This document shows positions 30,077 through 41,499 of a stretch of 64,000 nucleotides of DNA, piece by piece. The notes under the pieces were generated by a model. It worked only from the letters and a program-made list of their open reading frames with translations. It ran no database searches and had not been told where the DNA came from. Both the position numbers and the translations under genes were made by a program. Each line of letters begins with the position of its first letter. The stretch's first letter is position 1. Origin of the DNA: Acorus gramineus (Eukaryota; Streptophyta; Magnoliopsida; Acorales; Acoraceae); NCBI GenBank assembly GCA_030737835.1, contig JAUJYN010000018.1, positions 1,054,001 to 1,118,000 on the forward strand, in the 5' to 3' direction.

Positions 30077-33000
30077 TGTTATATATGTGTCACTTTTTAG
30101 CCTGCTGGTAACCGTTGGAGCATTTCTGGCAGTTTTAAATTTTTTAGTGTTTTTCGATCGGAACCGCATAATTTCAGACTGTTAGCTATCGTCTGAGCTA
30201 GAGGACTCCGATTGAAAATCTAACTGCATATTTGGTGTCCTGGTGCCATTTTAGACCTCTCACGAAAATTTCATCGAATTCTGGCATCGTTTGCAAAAAT
30301 TTCGCAGTTCCGGGGCGTATCCGGGTTTTTAAGTCGCACATTACATAAATGGAATCTAAAAATTTGAAATCACTATTCATCATCCCCGACCTTGAGCTCT
30401 CTCTCTCCTCTCCTCCGTTTTTCTTCCGTTTGAGCCCCCTCCACCCCTCGAAATCGAAAACCCAAAGCACGGGAAGTGTAGATCGGGTCCCGATCTACGC
30501 TCCGGTGTCTTCAAATCCGAATTCCGACGATCCTAGCCTCCCCGACCTCCCCTTTTCGTCCTCTGATTTGGCCCATTCCGAGGGACAAGCTAGATCGGGG
30601 CGTGAGAAGGCTTTTGGGAAGGGTTTCGGCGCGTGGAGATCCACCGGACGCCTCTTCCTCCCCTCGGTAAGCCTCCTTTCCCCCTTATTTCTTGTCTAGA
30701 TGATTGCTAGGGGAGGGTTTTGGGGTTGGGAGGTGGTTGGTGGCAGTGGAGGTGGTCGGAGGGCGGTCGGAAGTGGTTGGAGGGTGGTCGGTGGTCAAGG
30801 GAGAGGTGGTGGTGGCGCTCGGGCAGTGGCAGGTCGTCCGGGCCAAGCAGCAGCAGCAGCAGCAGCCCAGGCGGCGCCAGGTCGGGTGCGCGCGGGCAGG
30901 CGCGCGTGCGTGCGAGGGCGCGCGGGCCTGGTGCAGGGTGCTGGCCGGTGCTGGGCGAGCAGAGGCCGGTGCTGGGCGAGCTGGGCGGCTGATGCGCGTG
31001 GAGCAGGTCGCGCGGGTGCGCGGATGGCGTGCGCGAGGCCGTGGCGTGCGCGTGGCCGTGGCTGAGGGTGCGGATGGCGTGCGCGAGGCCGTGGCGTGCG
31101 CGAGGTCGTGGCTGGGGGTGCGGATGGCGTGCGCGGAGGCGGCGGCGAGGCCGTGGCGGTGCGCGGAGGCCGCGGCGAGGCCGTGGCGGTGCGCGGAGGG
31201 CGCGGTGAGGCCGCGGTGGTGCGCGCGAGGCGCGGCGAGGTGCGCGCGAGGCGCGGCGAGGTGGGCGAGGTGGCGGAGGTGTGCGCGGGGTGCGCGCGGG
31301 GCGAGGCGCTGCGCGCGGGGGCGCGCGGGGTGCTCGCGGGCCGGCGCGAAGCGTGCGGGGTGCGCGGGCTGAAGCGCGGCGGTGCACCCGGGCGGTCGGG
31401 TGGCCGTGCGGATGGTTGCCGAAGTGCTCGGGCTAACGTGCGTGCTGGTCGTGTGCACGTTTGCCCGAGTGTTAGGTGTTTGTTGTGGGTTTTGGGTATT
31501 TATTTGTGTATTTAATAATATTTGTGGATTTATACTTACCCAGTTAATACCCTGTCTTGCAGATCCCGACGGACGGTCGCGCGTCGACCCGAGTTCCGGT
31601 GAGTGGGACAATCCAACCCAGTAGAGAGGTGTTATACGCACTTGGGCGTATACCGACCTCTCCTGGGGCGTCATGGATAAATATTAACCTGCAATGATAT
31701 GTATATCATGCGAGCATGATTAAACTGTAGAATGCATGTTACCCTAGACTCTGCATGTTAGGGACTTGCACCCTTAGGATGTGTATGAGCCATGCAGCAT
31801 GTCCCCTGGTTCCATGTTAGGAAGCCCGGCCGATGCATGTGCCCTACTAGTTTATTTATTTGATTAAATGCTAGTATTTGTTTACAATGCATGTTATAGT
31901 GAATATTATAGGGGAGGGGCCTTGCGAGGACAGCGGTGAGACCCGGGTTAGGGTACACCGTGTTCCTTGTTTGGTTGTCGGGGTGTCCTATAATGGGAAC
32001 TCACGCTGCCCTCCCGAGTTTCTTTCCCCCAATGATATTCCACCCTGTTATAACCTTATGCATGTTCCCCGCATCGTAGTTATGCGCCCTGGTGGGTTCT
32101 GAGGAATTCAGAACATTAGTGTTGTTATAATGTGCCGTCTGCGGATCCAAGTGGATCATATGCGATGGTTAGGCTGTTCTGTTCCCTTCGTTGGATCCGG
32201 TAGAGACTACCCCAACGTTAGACAGGGCCTTCCTGACAGAGGGCTCCCATTAGTAGGCACCTCCTGATTTTGGACGGACTGTGCTGAATGTGGGAGTAGA
32301 CCAGGCGGCCTACGGAGTGGAGGAGAGCCTATCGGTGGACCAAGGGTGACCAACAGCCTAGTCAGTCCCAAAATCCTGTGTCACCCATTGAAGGGTGAGG
32401 GTGAGGGTGTAGCGGGTTGGCGGAAGCGACCCGTTGGTTTTTGGTGCAGTTAGTCCCAATATCCTGTGTCACCCATTGATGGGTGAGGGTGAGGGTGTGG
32501 CGGGTTGGCGGAAGCGACCCGCTGGTTATGTGTAGTCAGTCCCAAAATCCTATGTCACCCGTGGTAGGGTGAGGGTGAGGGTGTAGTGGGTTGGCGATGA
32601 GCGACCTACTGGATTTGTGAATGGATTATTATCAGTCCCAATAACCTATGTCACCCATTGATGGGTGAGGGTGAGGGTGTGGTGGTTCGGCGAAGTACGA
32701 ATCACTGGATCATGTTGTTATGTCTTAGAGGCTGGATAAATAATGGAATTGTGGTAAATATTGTCTGTGATGCATGGGTTGTGCCGTTCACTGAGCGTGT
32801 GGCTCACCCCTCGCACAATATTTTTTCTTCAGTGTCATCTGAGTCGGATCTGGAGGAGGAGCTCCCCGAGGGACTTCATCAGTAGCGGAGTAGCGCCACG
32901 TCCCGCGAGTTGCAGAGACTATCAGCATCCTTTGTACCAGTATGTATTATTTTCCGTGCTTGGGCACGCGTTTGTGTTGTATTTGGATCTCTTTGTATGT

Positions 33001-33224
33001 ATATTGGCTCTCACAGGACATGTGATTATGTATGGAGTCTGTAGTGTATTTTGATTACAGATTCAGTCTTAGTTATCCGCATTTGGTGTATATATATCCT
33101 GTCAGCCTTGCTTTTGTTGTCTGTGTGTCATTTTGGCTGCTTGTGTATGATATTATTGACCTCTTGAGTAGATTCTGATATATATATACACTTGCCGCGT
33201 CCCGGGGACGCCTGGGGCGTGACA
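30077..33224 (+). mobile_element. solo LTR D of the chromovirus family (3.1 kb)
   Basis: It starts TGTTATATATGTG and ends GGGGCGTGACA, with the same block order as LTR C: donor TCGGTAAGC (GT at 30667), GC-rich part (30700-31400), cassette 31563-31598, inverted TACGCACTTGGGCGTATA near 31635, and four GAGGGTGAGGGTG blocks (32394-32680) against two in C. The second acceptor TTTTTCTTCAG ends at 32832. The flanks TAATC and TGGCT do not match, so the target duplication was lost or the LTR arose by recombination between elements. It lies within the Tat-like LTR. Confidence 0.93.
31563..31598 (+). other. 36-nt microexon-like cassette in LTR D
   Basis: It is bounded by CTGTCTTGCAG and GTGAGTGG, with a branch-like CTTACC upstream. 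The frame DPDGRSRVDPSS joins in phase to VSSESDLEEELPEGLHQ and a stop after the acceptor at 32832. Confidence 0.55.
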
Positions 33225-33345
33225 TGGCTGGCACTACACTGGTGTCACCCTGATTTCTTTGTGAGTGCAGGATCCATCTCCATTTGGGTCCGAGTTCGTG
33301 AATGAAGGCTCCGAAGACCAATAGTTTAACTGAAGGAAAAAATAT
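33225..33345 (+). repeat. Tat-like LTR end or start of interior
   Basis: TGGCTGGCACTACACTGGTGTCACC and a following GTGAGTGCAGGATC stretch continue the Tat-like wording cut at 30076. The far boundary is not clear; the sequence becomes AT-rich and featureless after about 33345. Confidence 0.4.
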
Positions 33346-33540
33346 CACCCTCAAGTATATATGCAAAAAACTCATTTTTAGTTGTACCATATCACTTTGA
33401 TGTTTCATTTTAAATTTTACAAATGATTTATTTTATCATTATTAGAATTTTTATTATATCATTTATGTATATATAATATGATATATTATATCATATATAA
33501 ATGGATTGAAAAAAGAATTTAAAATATTTTTTTTATTTAT

Positions 33541-33578
33541 ACGCACATCGTGCGTGGGAAAGACTAATTTTTACTAGT
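33541..33578 (+). other. possible Helitron-like 3' terminus
   Basis: A perfect short hairpin ACGCACATCGTGCGT (33541-33555) is followed by CTAG and T at 33574-33578. This resembles the hairpin-plus-CTRR end of Helitrons, but the 18-nt distance is longer than usual and no 5' TC end is identified in the AT-rich sequence to the left. Confidence 0.3.
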
Positions 33579-34135
33579 TTAATTTAATTAGGTTTAAATT
33601 TTTTTAAGAAGGAGGGCCATGAACTAATATTTTAATTGACATAAATTTTCTTTTAAGAAATAAATATTCTCAAGATTCGGTTAGATCGTGGTATTCCAAA
33701 ATAAGGATCACAAATATTTAATTCCCCCAAAATTAATAATAAAATCCAATCAATGTTGGATCTTATTTTTAAATCTTAGTATCCTCACTATTTAGGGTTT
33801 TTTATTTTTAAGTCTTCATAAATCATATGATTTAGGGATCGATCCATCACTTCTTCATATAATTTAGGGATATGTCTCTCTCATGAAGTAAAAAAAAACG
33901 TATCATTTAAATATAAGGACTAAAACCCAAATACAAAAAAGTGAAAGATCGATCCTTAAATCCTATAATTTATGAATTATGAAGACTTAAAATCCATCAC
34001 ACGTGAATTCCCTGTATTAAATCTTATCTAACAATTGAATGTTTCCAAACAAGTCGCCCACTAATTAGGATCAACTTAAAAAAAAAAAAAAAAAAAGAAC
34101 AGAATAACAAACGTATATGCAAAGCTTGCTAACTC

Positions 34136-34144
34136 CTATAAATA
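34136..34144 (+). promoter_or_regulatory. TATA box of the methionine gamma-lyase gene
   Basis: CTATAAATA lies 69 bp before the start codon at 34213, which would give a short 5' leader of about 40 nt. A run of A (34077-34096) lies just upstream. Confidence 0.7.
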
Positions 34145-34212
34145 AAATCCAATCTCCACCACCATCTCCCATCCAAAAAAAAAGAAAAACCAATCCTTCC
34201 GCAACACCATCA

Positions 34213-37200
34213 ATGGCGTCCGAAACCCAAACCATCCCGAACCCCCACATCAACAAACGGACCTCCGACGAAGACCCAGACCCGACCTCCCGCAAGAAGA
34301 AACCCACCATCCCCATGATCTCCTCCGACCCGGCGGAGGCCCTGGCGAACGTCCGTCACGAGTTCGGCGAACACGGAGGGGTGAACATGTCGATCGAGGC
34401 CTCGGCGACCTTCACAGTGATGGAACCTGAGACCATGTCCCGCATGTTCATGGGCGAGCTCGGCCCGGACCGCGACTTCTTCATCTACAGCCGCCACTTC
34501 AACCCGACCGTCCTCAACCTCGGCCGCCAGATGGCCGCCTTGGAGGGGACGGAGGCCGCCTACTGCACGTCGAGCGGGATGTCGGCGATCGCTTCGGTCC
34601 TCCTCCAGATCTGCGGCGCGGGAGGACACGTGGTGGCCTCCAAGTGCCTCTACGGGGGGACCCACGCGTTGTTGAAGCACTTCTTGCCGAGGACGTGTAA
34701 CATAACGGCGACGTTTGTGGACGCGGGGGACGCGAAGGAGGTGGTGGGGGCGATTAAGGAGGGGGTGACGAAGGTGGTTTATTTGGAGACGGTTTCGAAT
34801 CCGACGTTGGCCGTGGCGGATGTGAGGGGGGTTTGTGAGGCGGTGTGGGGGAGGGGGGTTAAGGTTGTGGTCGATAACACCTTTACGCCTATGGTGGTGT
34901 CGCCGGCGAAACTTGGGGCGGATGTCGTCGTGCATAGCATCTCCAAGTACATCAGCGGTGGCGCTGACGTCATCGCAGGTATGTCTTCTTCTTTCTTCCA
35001 CTCTTTCTCTCTCTCTTCTGTGTTGTCTGTCCCTGTCTCTTCTTGTGTTTTGTTTTGTTGTGGGTTCACGAGTTGGATGTGTGTGTGTTTTTGACGGGTT
35101 TAGAATCTTTTTAGCTTTTTTTTTTTTTTTTAATAAAAGTTGGAATGGTTGATTCGGAGGTTCGGAATCTTGATGAGATGCATGCGAGGAACACTTCTTT
35201 TTGTTTTAACTTTTTAATTATTATTGTTGTTGTTAGAATAAAAAAAAAAAATTCTTGTTATTATATTAGAGGAGTCAAAGGACTCTATTTATAGATACAT
35301 AAAGGAAACCCTAAAATACAAATAAAGAATATAAAAAAATTAGGAAACTATTATTCTTGCTTGTTTTTTTTTTATTGGTATATTATTACTGTTGTTGTTG
35401 TTGTTGTTGTTGTTAGCTTTTAATGTGATTGGGTTTTACCGATGAGTCATGGTTCTAACAAATAAAATTAGGAAATGAAATCCTAACACTTTTTGTTTTT
35501 CTTCGATGTGGGTGGTTAACAGATCAGTTTTTCCTGCCAATTTTTTTTGTTTGGGAGCCACAACCGGCCCCATTTTTCAATCCTAATTTTTATTGGAGTA
35601 TATTCGAAATAAGTTTAAAATTAGAACTGATTAAAATATTTTTTTTCTTTTGCCATGAAAAAAATCAATTGTTAAGGGATGTGCTTTCTTATATGTTGCA
35701 TTTTAAGATTCTCTACAAATAAACCTGATAAGTTATTTGGTATAATGGCTCCAATAGGATGATACAAAGTTTAACTTATAACTTCACTTCTGGTGCTAGA
35801 CAGATTGGGCCAACATGGACCGAAACAAATAGGGAGTCAAGGCCCTTTAAAATCAGCCCGGGTCCAATAGAGCTTCTTACTTCTTTTTCTTTACCTTCCT
35901 TCAACAATGATCAAACCCGGGTAAAGCCCTACTAGTGGGATCTTTATCAAGAGGCACCATATATCCAGTCAGTGGAGTTAGAGCTGATAAACGAATCAAG
36001 CCGTTCGGGCTCGGTTTGGGCTCGGGCTCGGTTCGGGCTCGGCTCTATTAAAGCTCGTTCAGGCTCGTTCAATTAGACAAATGAGCGAGCTTGAACAATT
36101 TTTAAAGCTCGGTTAGACTCGGGACATGGATCGAGCTTCATTTTGTGTTCAAACTCGACTCATTTGTGTTATAAAAAACTTAGTTGAAATTTGATTCAAC
36201 TCTTTTATAAAATCAGAACATTAAATCAATACAAAGTTATGCTCGTTTAGGCTCATGAACTTGACTCATTTAGGTTAAAATTTTACTTTCAACCCCTAAA
36301 AAACATAAAATGAATAAGAATGCTAGGCTCCTTGAGGCTGGTGAGTTCGGCTCAACTCGACTTGTTTATAAACGAGACGAGCTTGAACATGTTGGCTCGT
36401 TCAGCTCGTTTATCACCCCTAATTGGAGTACACACGCATCCCATGTAATCTCTACTATAAGTGTGTGTGTACATATTTTGATTTGTGTTTCTATGTGGAA
36501 TTTAAATTTTACAACATGCACAATTTGGTCTGCTTATATATATGTATTATACAAATGCTTTGGTTATTGAATTATGCTGAATTTATGGGTTAGCTCTCTC
36601 ATTTTCTTCGAGTTTAAATTCATACAGGGAAATGAACCAAAGGATATTAATCCTTCTAATCAATACAATGATTGTAGATGTGATTTTCCGTAGTTTTCCT
36701 TCACTTTCTTCTTGTCAAGTTGTCATATGCACATTTTAATTGTTGCCCATCCCAAGTTATATAATACTTGTTGCCTGGTATGCATCAGCATGGAGGACAG
36801 TGTGCATTCTGTTGGAACATGATCTTGTTTCATGATTAGGAAATTCTATATTTATTGATTGATTTGATATAGTAAGGTCTTGTGTATCGGTGGTATTCTA
36901 AGGTGGATTTTCATTGCATCTCAAGATCACCAGAAAAATGTGAAAATTGATTTATGTTTTTTTAATTATTATTTAAAGATTTGTGCCTCATCTACTTCCT
37001 TTATTGAGAAATGGTGCTATTTGACTTCCAAATCTCGGTTACGAGCAATTCAAATTAATGAAAGTTGAAAAAATGGGGATGTACCAAATTTCACCAATTT
37101 GGAGTAATTTAGTGGGATTTTGAGAATTCCGATGAATTTCATTATGATTTTTAATTAATAACATAATAAAAAAATTACAATTCATATCCTTTTATACAAA

Positions 37201-38021
37201 CCTTGGTGAAATACAGATCAAATGGAAAAAAAATTATATGTACTGAACAAGAAATAATTATAGAAAACTATTAGGGAAAATGGAATGCGGGTCCTTCGAA
37301 CTGTCAGATATAAACCAATTTAATTTTAGTTCGCTTCAAATTTTTAATCTTTATAAATTGATTTCAATACATGACTTCACAATGTATGATGCGTTTGTTG
37401 AAAGACCCAAGTGACCAATGTGCTGACGAAACAGGTGCAATCTGCGGCCCGGCGGACCTGGTGAACTCGATGATGGACCTGCACCACGGGTCTCTGATGC
37501 TGCTTGGCCCGACCATGAACCCGAAAGTGGCATTCGAGATCTCGGAGAGGCTCCCCCACCTGGGCCTCCGCATGAAGGAGCACTGCCACCGGGCCCAGGT
37601 CTACGCGACCCGCATGAAGAAGATGGGCGTCAAGGTTATCTACCCGGGCCTGGACGACCACCCGCACCACGCCCTCCTCAAGTCGATGTCGAACAACGAC
37701 TATGGCTTCGGCGGGATCCTATGCGTCGACATGGGGACCGAAGAGCGCGCCAACCGTCTGATGCACCACCTACAGAATGGGACGCAGTTTGGGCTGATGG
37801 CGGTGAGCCTAGGCTACTACGAGACGCTCATGTCTTGCTCTGGGAGCAGCACGAGCAGTGAATTGAGCGTCCATGAGAGAGAGGTGGCTGGGATTCCACC
37901 AGGACTTATCAGGATGTCCATTGGGTACAGCGGGTCGCTCGAACAGCGATGGTTGCAGTTCGAGCGGGCCTTGGTCAGGATGCAACAGAATGCCAATCTT
38001 TTTGGGTCCAAGGCCCACTAG
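34213..38021 (+). CDS. MGL: methionine gamma-lyase (two exons: 34213-34978 and 37435-38021)
   Basis: This pyridoxal-phosphate enzyme splits L-methionine to methanethiol, 2-oxobutanoate and ammonia in the cytosol, feeding isoleucine synthesis and removing excess methionine. Joining the exons gives 450 residues, the usual plant length. A variable charged N-terminus of about 50 residues precedes the conserved fold. Visible active-site features are YSRHFNPT (Tyr92, Arg94, phosphate binding), CLYGGTHALL (Tyr147), Asp221 in VVDNTF (pyridine nitrogen) and Lys245 in HSISKYISGG (cofactor lysine). As in other plant enzymes, Gly stands where bacterial enzymes have the active-site Cys after the YG motif. 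The C-terminal domain has GSLMLLGPTMNPKVAFE and SLGYYETLMSCSGSSTSSE. The splice codon is Gly (phase 1). I chose the ATG at 34213 because the in-frame ATG at 34117 lies upstream of the TATA box. No break is seen; exons are GC-rich, unlike their AT-rich surroundings. Cystathionine gamma-synthase is a less likely alternative. Confidence 0.95.
35232..35460 (+). repeat. possible small LTR-like insertion in the MGL intron
   Basis: It has inverted ends TGTTAGAA and TTCTAACA, a TATA-like CTATTTATAGATAC near 35284-35297 and a TTG microsatellite (35391-35416). No matching 5-bp flanks were found (GTTGT against AATAA), so it may be chance or an eroded copy. Confidence 0.3.
35971..36429 (+). mobile_element. 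hAT-type MITE in the MGL intron, with 8-bp target duplication
   Basis: The 443-bp element (35979-36421) starts TAGAGCTGATAAACGA and ends TCGTTTATCACCCCTA, imperfect inverted repeats. It is bordered by AGTGGAGT (35971-35978) and ATTGGAGT (36422-36429), which match at seven of eight bases, the duplication length of hAT transposons. The interior is rich in GGGCTCGGGCTCGG and GCTCGTTCAGGCTCGTT words and encodes no transposase. Confidence 0.8.
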
Positions 38022-38876
38022 ATGTTTTGGTTTCTCTTCCTCCTGATAGTGATGAGAGTAATAGTCAGTGTGTATCTTTGGGCTGACTTTTGGATTTTCA
38101 TTGGTGTGTGTGTGTGTGTGGATTCTCATGGATTTATGGTTTTATTTATAGTAAACTTGAATATGAATATCGGAATCTTTATATGGAATCTTGTAGTTCC
38201 ATTTTGCTAGTGATATATATTTGTCGTTAACAAAGCAAGTAAATTTTTATAGCTTTTACTATATTTTGTGGATGAAAAATGTAAATTTTTATGGCTTTTG
38301 ATGGGTCCGTCACGTGAGTTTCGCCGCTGCTTTGGAGAAGTAACGAGAGACGGCAAACATTCTTTCCTTTTTCTTTTTTTTATTGGGGATGTTTTGATTA
38401 ATTGATTTGGCCCATACATTCAATTCAATAGGATGATTTTGTTGGGCTGGGGAAGCTTTTGGATTTGATAAGTGGAAAATGATACACTCAGTCACATTTA
38501 TCAATCAAAACTCAGATCTCAAGAATTTTTTTTTTTTTAAATAGTAAATATCATCTAATGAGATATATGATTTGATAAAAAATGCATGTCACTTAATTTC
38601 AAGTTTAATGAATATATTTTTAATAAGTGTAAGAAAAAATTTAATAAAGTATATACATCATCTAATGAGGTATATGCTTTACTAAGTCTGTAACGAAGTA
38701 TATAGGTCTGTGTTTTGGATTGAAAAAAAAAAAACTGTGTGTAGCAGCACTCTTTGATTAATTGATTTGGCCCTGCAACCAACCTATTCAATAAAATGAT
38801 TTTAACCACCCAAAAAAAGAGAAAAAAAAATGATTTTGTTGAGCCACTGTTTATAAATTTCAGACTCCCCCGCCCA
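38022..38876 (+). other. 3' flank of MGL, AT-rich, with a short duplicated block
   Basis: The first ~180 bp probably hold the 3' untranslated region; a GT-repeat is at 38105-38120. TTGATTAATTGATTTGGCCC followed by a TGATTTTGTTG-GGC/GAGC block occurs twice (about 38393-38460 and 38754-38850), a degenerate duplication. No other gene is seen. Confidence 0.55.
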
Positions 38877-39985
38877 CATCTTTTGAGTGACCAAACCTTT
38901 TGGTGTCTCTCAATTTTCATTTTCATTTCCTTGTTGATATTCAATCTCATTGTGGGATTAACATGCTTCACAACTATCTAAACACTAAAAAAAAAAAAAA
39001 ATGTACTACATATATTGATATGCATATACACAGACAAAAACATTAGATATATTTGTGATATAACAATAAAACAAGACACACTTATTTAACATCTTATTTA
39101 ACATATTATACCACTTACATCTTTTGAGTGATCAAACATTTTTTTATCTTTTTGTGCCTTCGGATTTGTCGTGCCTACCGTGTTGTACTCATTAACGTGT
39201 TGTGTCGAAACGACGTGTTATAAGGCTAGTCCGGCACAGCCCATATACCTTAATGTGTCATTCTACGTCATATCAATAATGTCTCGTGCTGTGTTGGTTT
39301 CTTAACATGCATGCGATGTTGATCAGGCCTGTTTTACACCTCTAGTTTAATCTCATATATCTCGTTAGCGTCATACGCTCACATTAAAAAAAAATTATAT
39401 CTCGCTAGAAATTTTTTTCCATCCTAGGTCGGCTTATCTCTACATCTTTTGAGTGACCCAACCTTCTTGTGTCTCTTCATTTTCATTTTCATTTTCATTT
39501 GCTTGTTGTTAAACAATCTCATTCTAGAAAACACGCTTCACAAATATCCAAGCACACAAAATATATATAAATGTATTGCATATGCATATGCATATATACA
39601 GACAAAATATTATATATATTTGATATAATAATAAGATAAGACATTTATTTAATATATTATACTACCTACATCTTTTAAGTGACCAAACCTTTGTGTGTCT
39701 TTTGTGCCTCTGGAATTGTTGTGTCTACCATGCTGTGTTCACTAATGTGTTGTGTCGAAACGGTTCAACGTGCTATAAGGCTGGCCCGTCACAATCCATA
39801 TACATTAACGTGTAATGCTGGGCTATGTCAATAACGTGTCGTGCTGTGTGTGTATCGGCCTGGCTGGTTTTACACCTCTAATTGTTATACACTATTTTTT
39901 TCACCTCCAATCCTAGTCTCATACACCTCATTAGCGCTCACAATAACAAAATTTATATCTCGCTAGAAATGTTTTTACATTTTCA
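38877..39985 (+). repeat. degenerate tandem duplication, two units of ~566 bp
   Basis: Unit 1 starts CATCTTTTGAGTGACCAAACC at about 38877 and unit 2 starts CATCTTTTGAGTGACCCAACC at about 39443. Each also has the shared inner blocks ATATGCATATACACAGACAAAA, an internal second CATCTTTTGAGTGA/CATCTTTTAAGTGA, and GTGTTGTGTCGAAACG followed by TATAAGGCT. Many substitutions separate the units, so the duplication is old. No coding potential. Confidence 0.8.
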
Positions 39986-40101
39986 ATAAAAGAACCTATA
40001 TAATTCATTAGAGTATATATATACTTCATTTAAAACATCTCATTAAATGAGATTCACAATTTATAAAAAAGTCAAAATAAGTGAGCATTAAAATTAGAAC
40101 T

Positions 40102-40387
40102 TGTTGTGAATATAGTGGATAACCACCACTTCTCCAAGCCATAACCTCCCCCACTCTTCAACTCCATAACCCCCACTATTAATCACCCCACTATCTACCC
40201 CCTCACCTCTATAGACTTGTAACTCTCCCTTTTGTGATTCCTCCATGCACCCTATAAATAGAGGATAGAGGGGTTTCTCATGTATTCCACAAAACCAACA
40301 ATTGAAGAATAAACACCTCTCTACTTCTCTATTTGCTTGTGTATTTTGCTTATGTATTTATATTCAACTTAGTTTATCACACGTTAT
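40102..40387 (+). repeat. 5' LTR of copia element H (~285 bp)
   Basis: It starts TGTTGTGAATATAGTGG after an AC-rich flank and ends near TTTATCACA before GTTATCAGTACGACG, the primer-site-like stretch. TATA box CCTATAAATAGAGG is at about 40250. The 3' LTR copy (58596 onward, interrupted) agrees. The exact end is uncertain by a few bases because the 3' partner is incomplete. Confidence 0.85.
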
Positions 40388-41142
40388 CAGTACGACGACG
40401 CTCTAGTTTACTTCGTCAAAGAGGTTTGTATTTTAGTGAGTTCATGATGTTCAAATCATCATGATTTCATTTTGTTTACAAAATGATTGGATGTCAACAG
40501 TACCCGGTTTGTGATATTTTTTCATGTGATTTTTTGAAAAGTATGCACTATTTACTCGTGTAATTGTTCACAATTTCTTACATGAAAATTTTATTAGTTT
40601 TCATTTCATAATGAGATTTGAAAAGAAAAAAAATTTAGTGTTACGGGTACTAAATATTATTCCTCCTGGACATTGTATGATCTTATACTTCATGTTATCA
40701 TTATTATTATTACTGTGAATGATACAGCTCATGTTAATAATGCAAGCACACATGCAGCTATATACTTATATATTCTACAGGTTGGTGTAGGCTCTCCCAC
40801 ATTCATAGTAGCATGTATTAATTGTAGTTGAGAAAGGAAAGTGACAAGAATTACAAATTTCAAAGCACAGGAGCTTGTAGCACATTCTTCATTTTCTTCA
40901 TGAAATATATTACTTTGCCCAATCTGTTCCATATTCATATATATGTAAAAAAAAAAAAAAAAATTGGCTGAGATGATTAAAATTTGTAGCTTAAATTTTT
41001 TTTCTGTTTGACTATGGAATTATATTTTGATGTTTCACTTATTACTTAGATTTGTGTTAACATCAGTCCTTATTCCTTGTATCAATTAATTTGATATTTA
41101 TAAACATCTAATTTGATATTCATTTTAATGTTACAATGTCAT

Positions 41143-41480
41143 GTGTCCTTATAGGACCATACAAAAATTGTATTTAAATGGATCCCTGAATGACCATGTA
41201 GAAGTTATGAATAATATGTCCCAATAAGACCATGAAAATTTTATTTTATCCTTGGAGGATAAAATAAAATTTTATTACATGGATCCTTGGAGGATCATGT
41301 GAAAGATATGATTAGAATGTGTCCCTGAAGGACTGTATAATTTTTATCCCTGAAGGATATATATACACAAATCATAATTGCTTGTGTCCCTGTAGGACCA
41401 AACAAAAATTATATGATATATTTTTCGGGTCCTTGAAGGACCAAATAAGAAAAAAGATCCATGTATCCTAGCAGGAACAT
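41143..41480 (+). repeat. array of ~10 degenerate TCC-CTGAAGGAC palindromes in the H leader
   Basis: Motifs such as GTCCTTATAGGACCAT, TCCTTGGAGGAT, TCCCTGAAGGAC, TCCCTGTAGGACC and TCCTTGAAGGACC recur every 25-50 bp. Each is an imperfect inverted repeat that could form a small hairpin in the leader RNA. No long coding frame crosses the array. Confidence 0.75.
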
Positions 41481-41499
41481 GTAAATTATTATTAGATTT

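Larger units (their letters stand above)
34979..37434 (+). other. intron of the methionine gamma-lyase gene (2456 bp)
   Basis: Canonical ends GTATGT and GAAACAG interrupt a glycine codon after the cofactor lysine. The intron is AT-rich, holds a hAT-type MITE (35979-36421) and a possible short LTR (35232-35460), and has no coding sequence of its own. Confidence 0.93.

Noticed and set aside
32390..32690. Telomere-like GAGGGTGAGGGTG stretches
   Set aside because: They are parts of longer LTR subrepeats and do not form arrays of the plant telomere unit TTTAGGG.
34117..34212. Upstream in-frame ATG of MGL at 34117
   Set aside because: It lies before the TATA box at 34136, and the residues it adds do not resemble plant MGL N-termini; the ATG at 34213 is preferred.
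34210..35001. 263-codon minus-strand frame across MGL exon 1
   Set aside because: It is a shadow of the GC-rich sense exon, which has clear family motifs and splice sites; the antisense frame has none.
40729..40938. 69-codon minus-strand frame in the copia H leader with a hydrophobic stretch
   Set aside because: AT-rich, no domain, opposite to the element's orientation, and no promoter or splice context.
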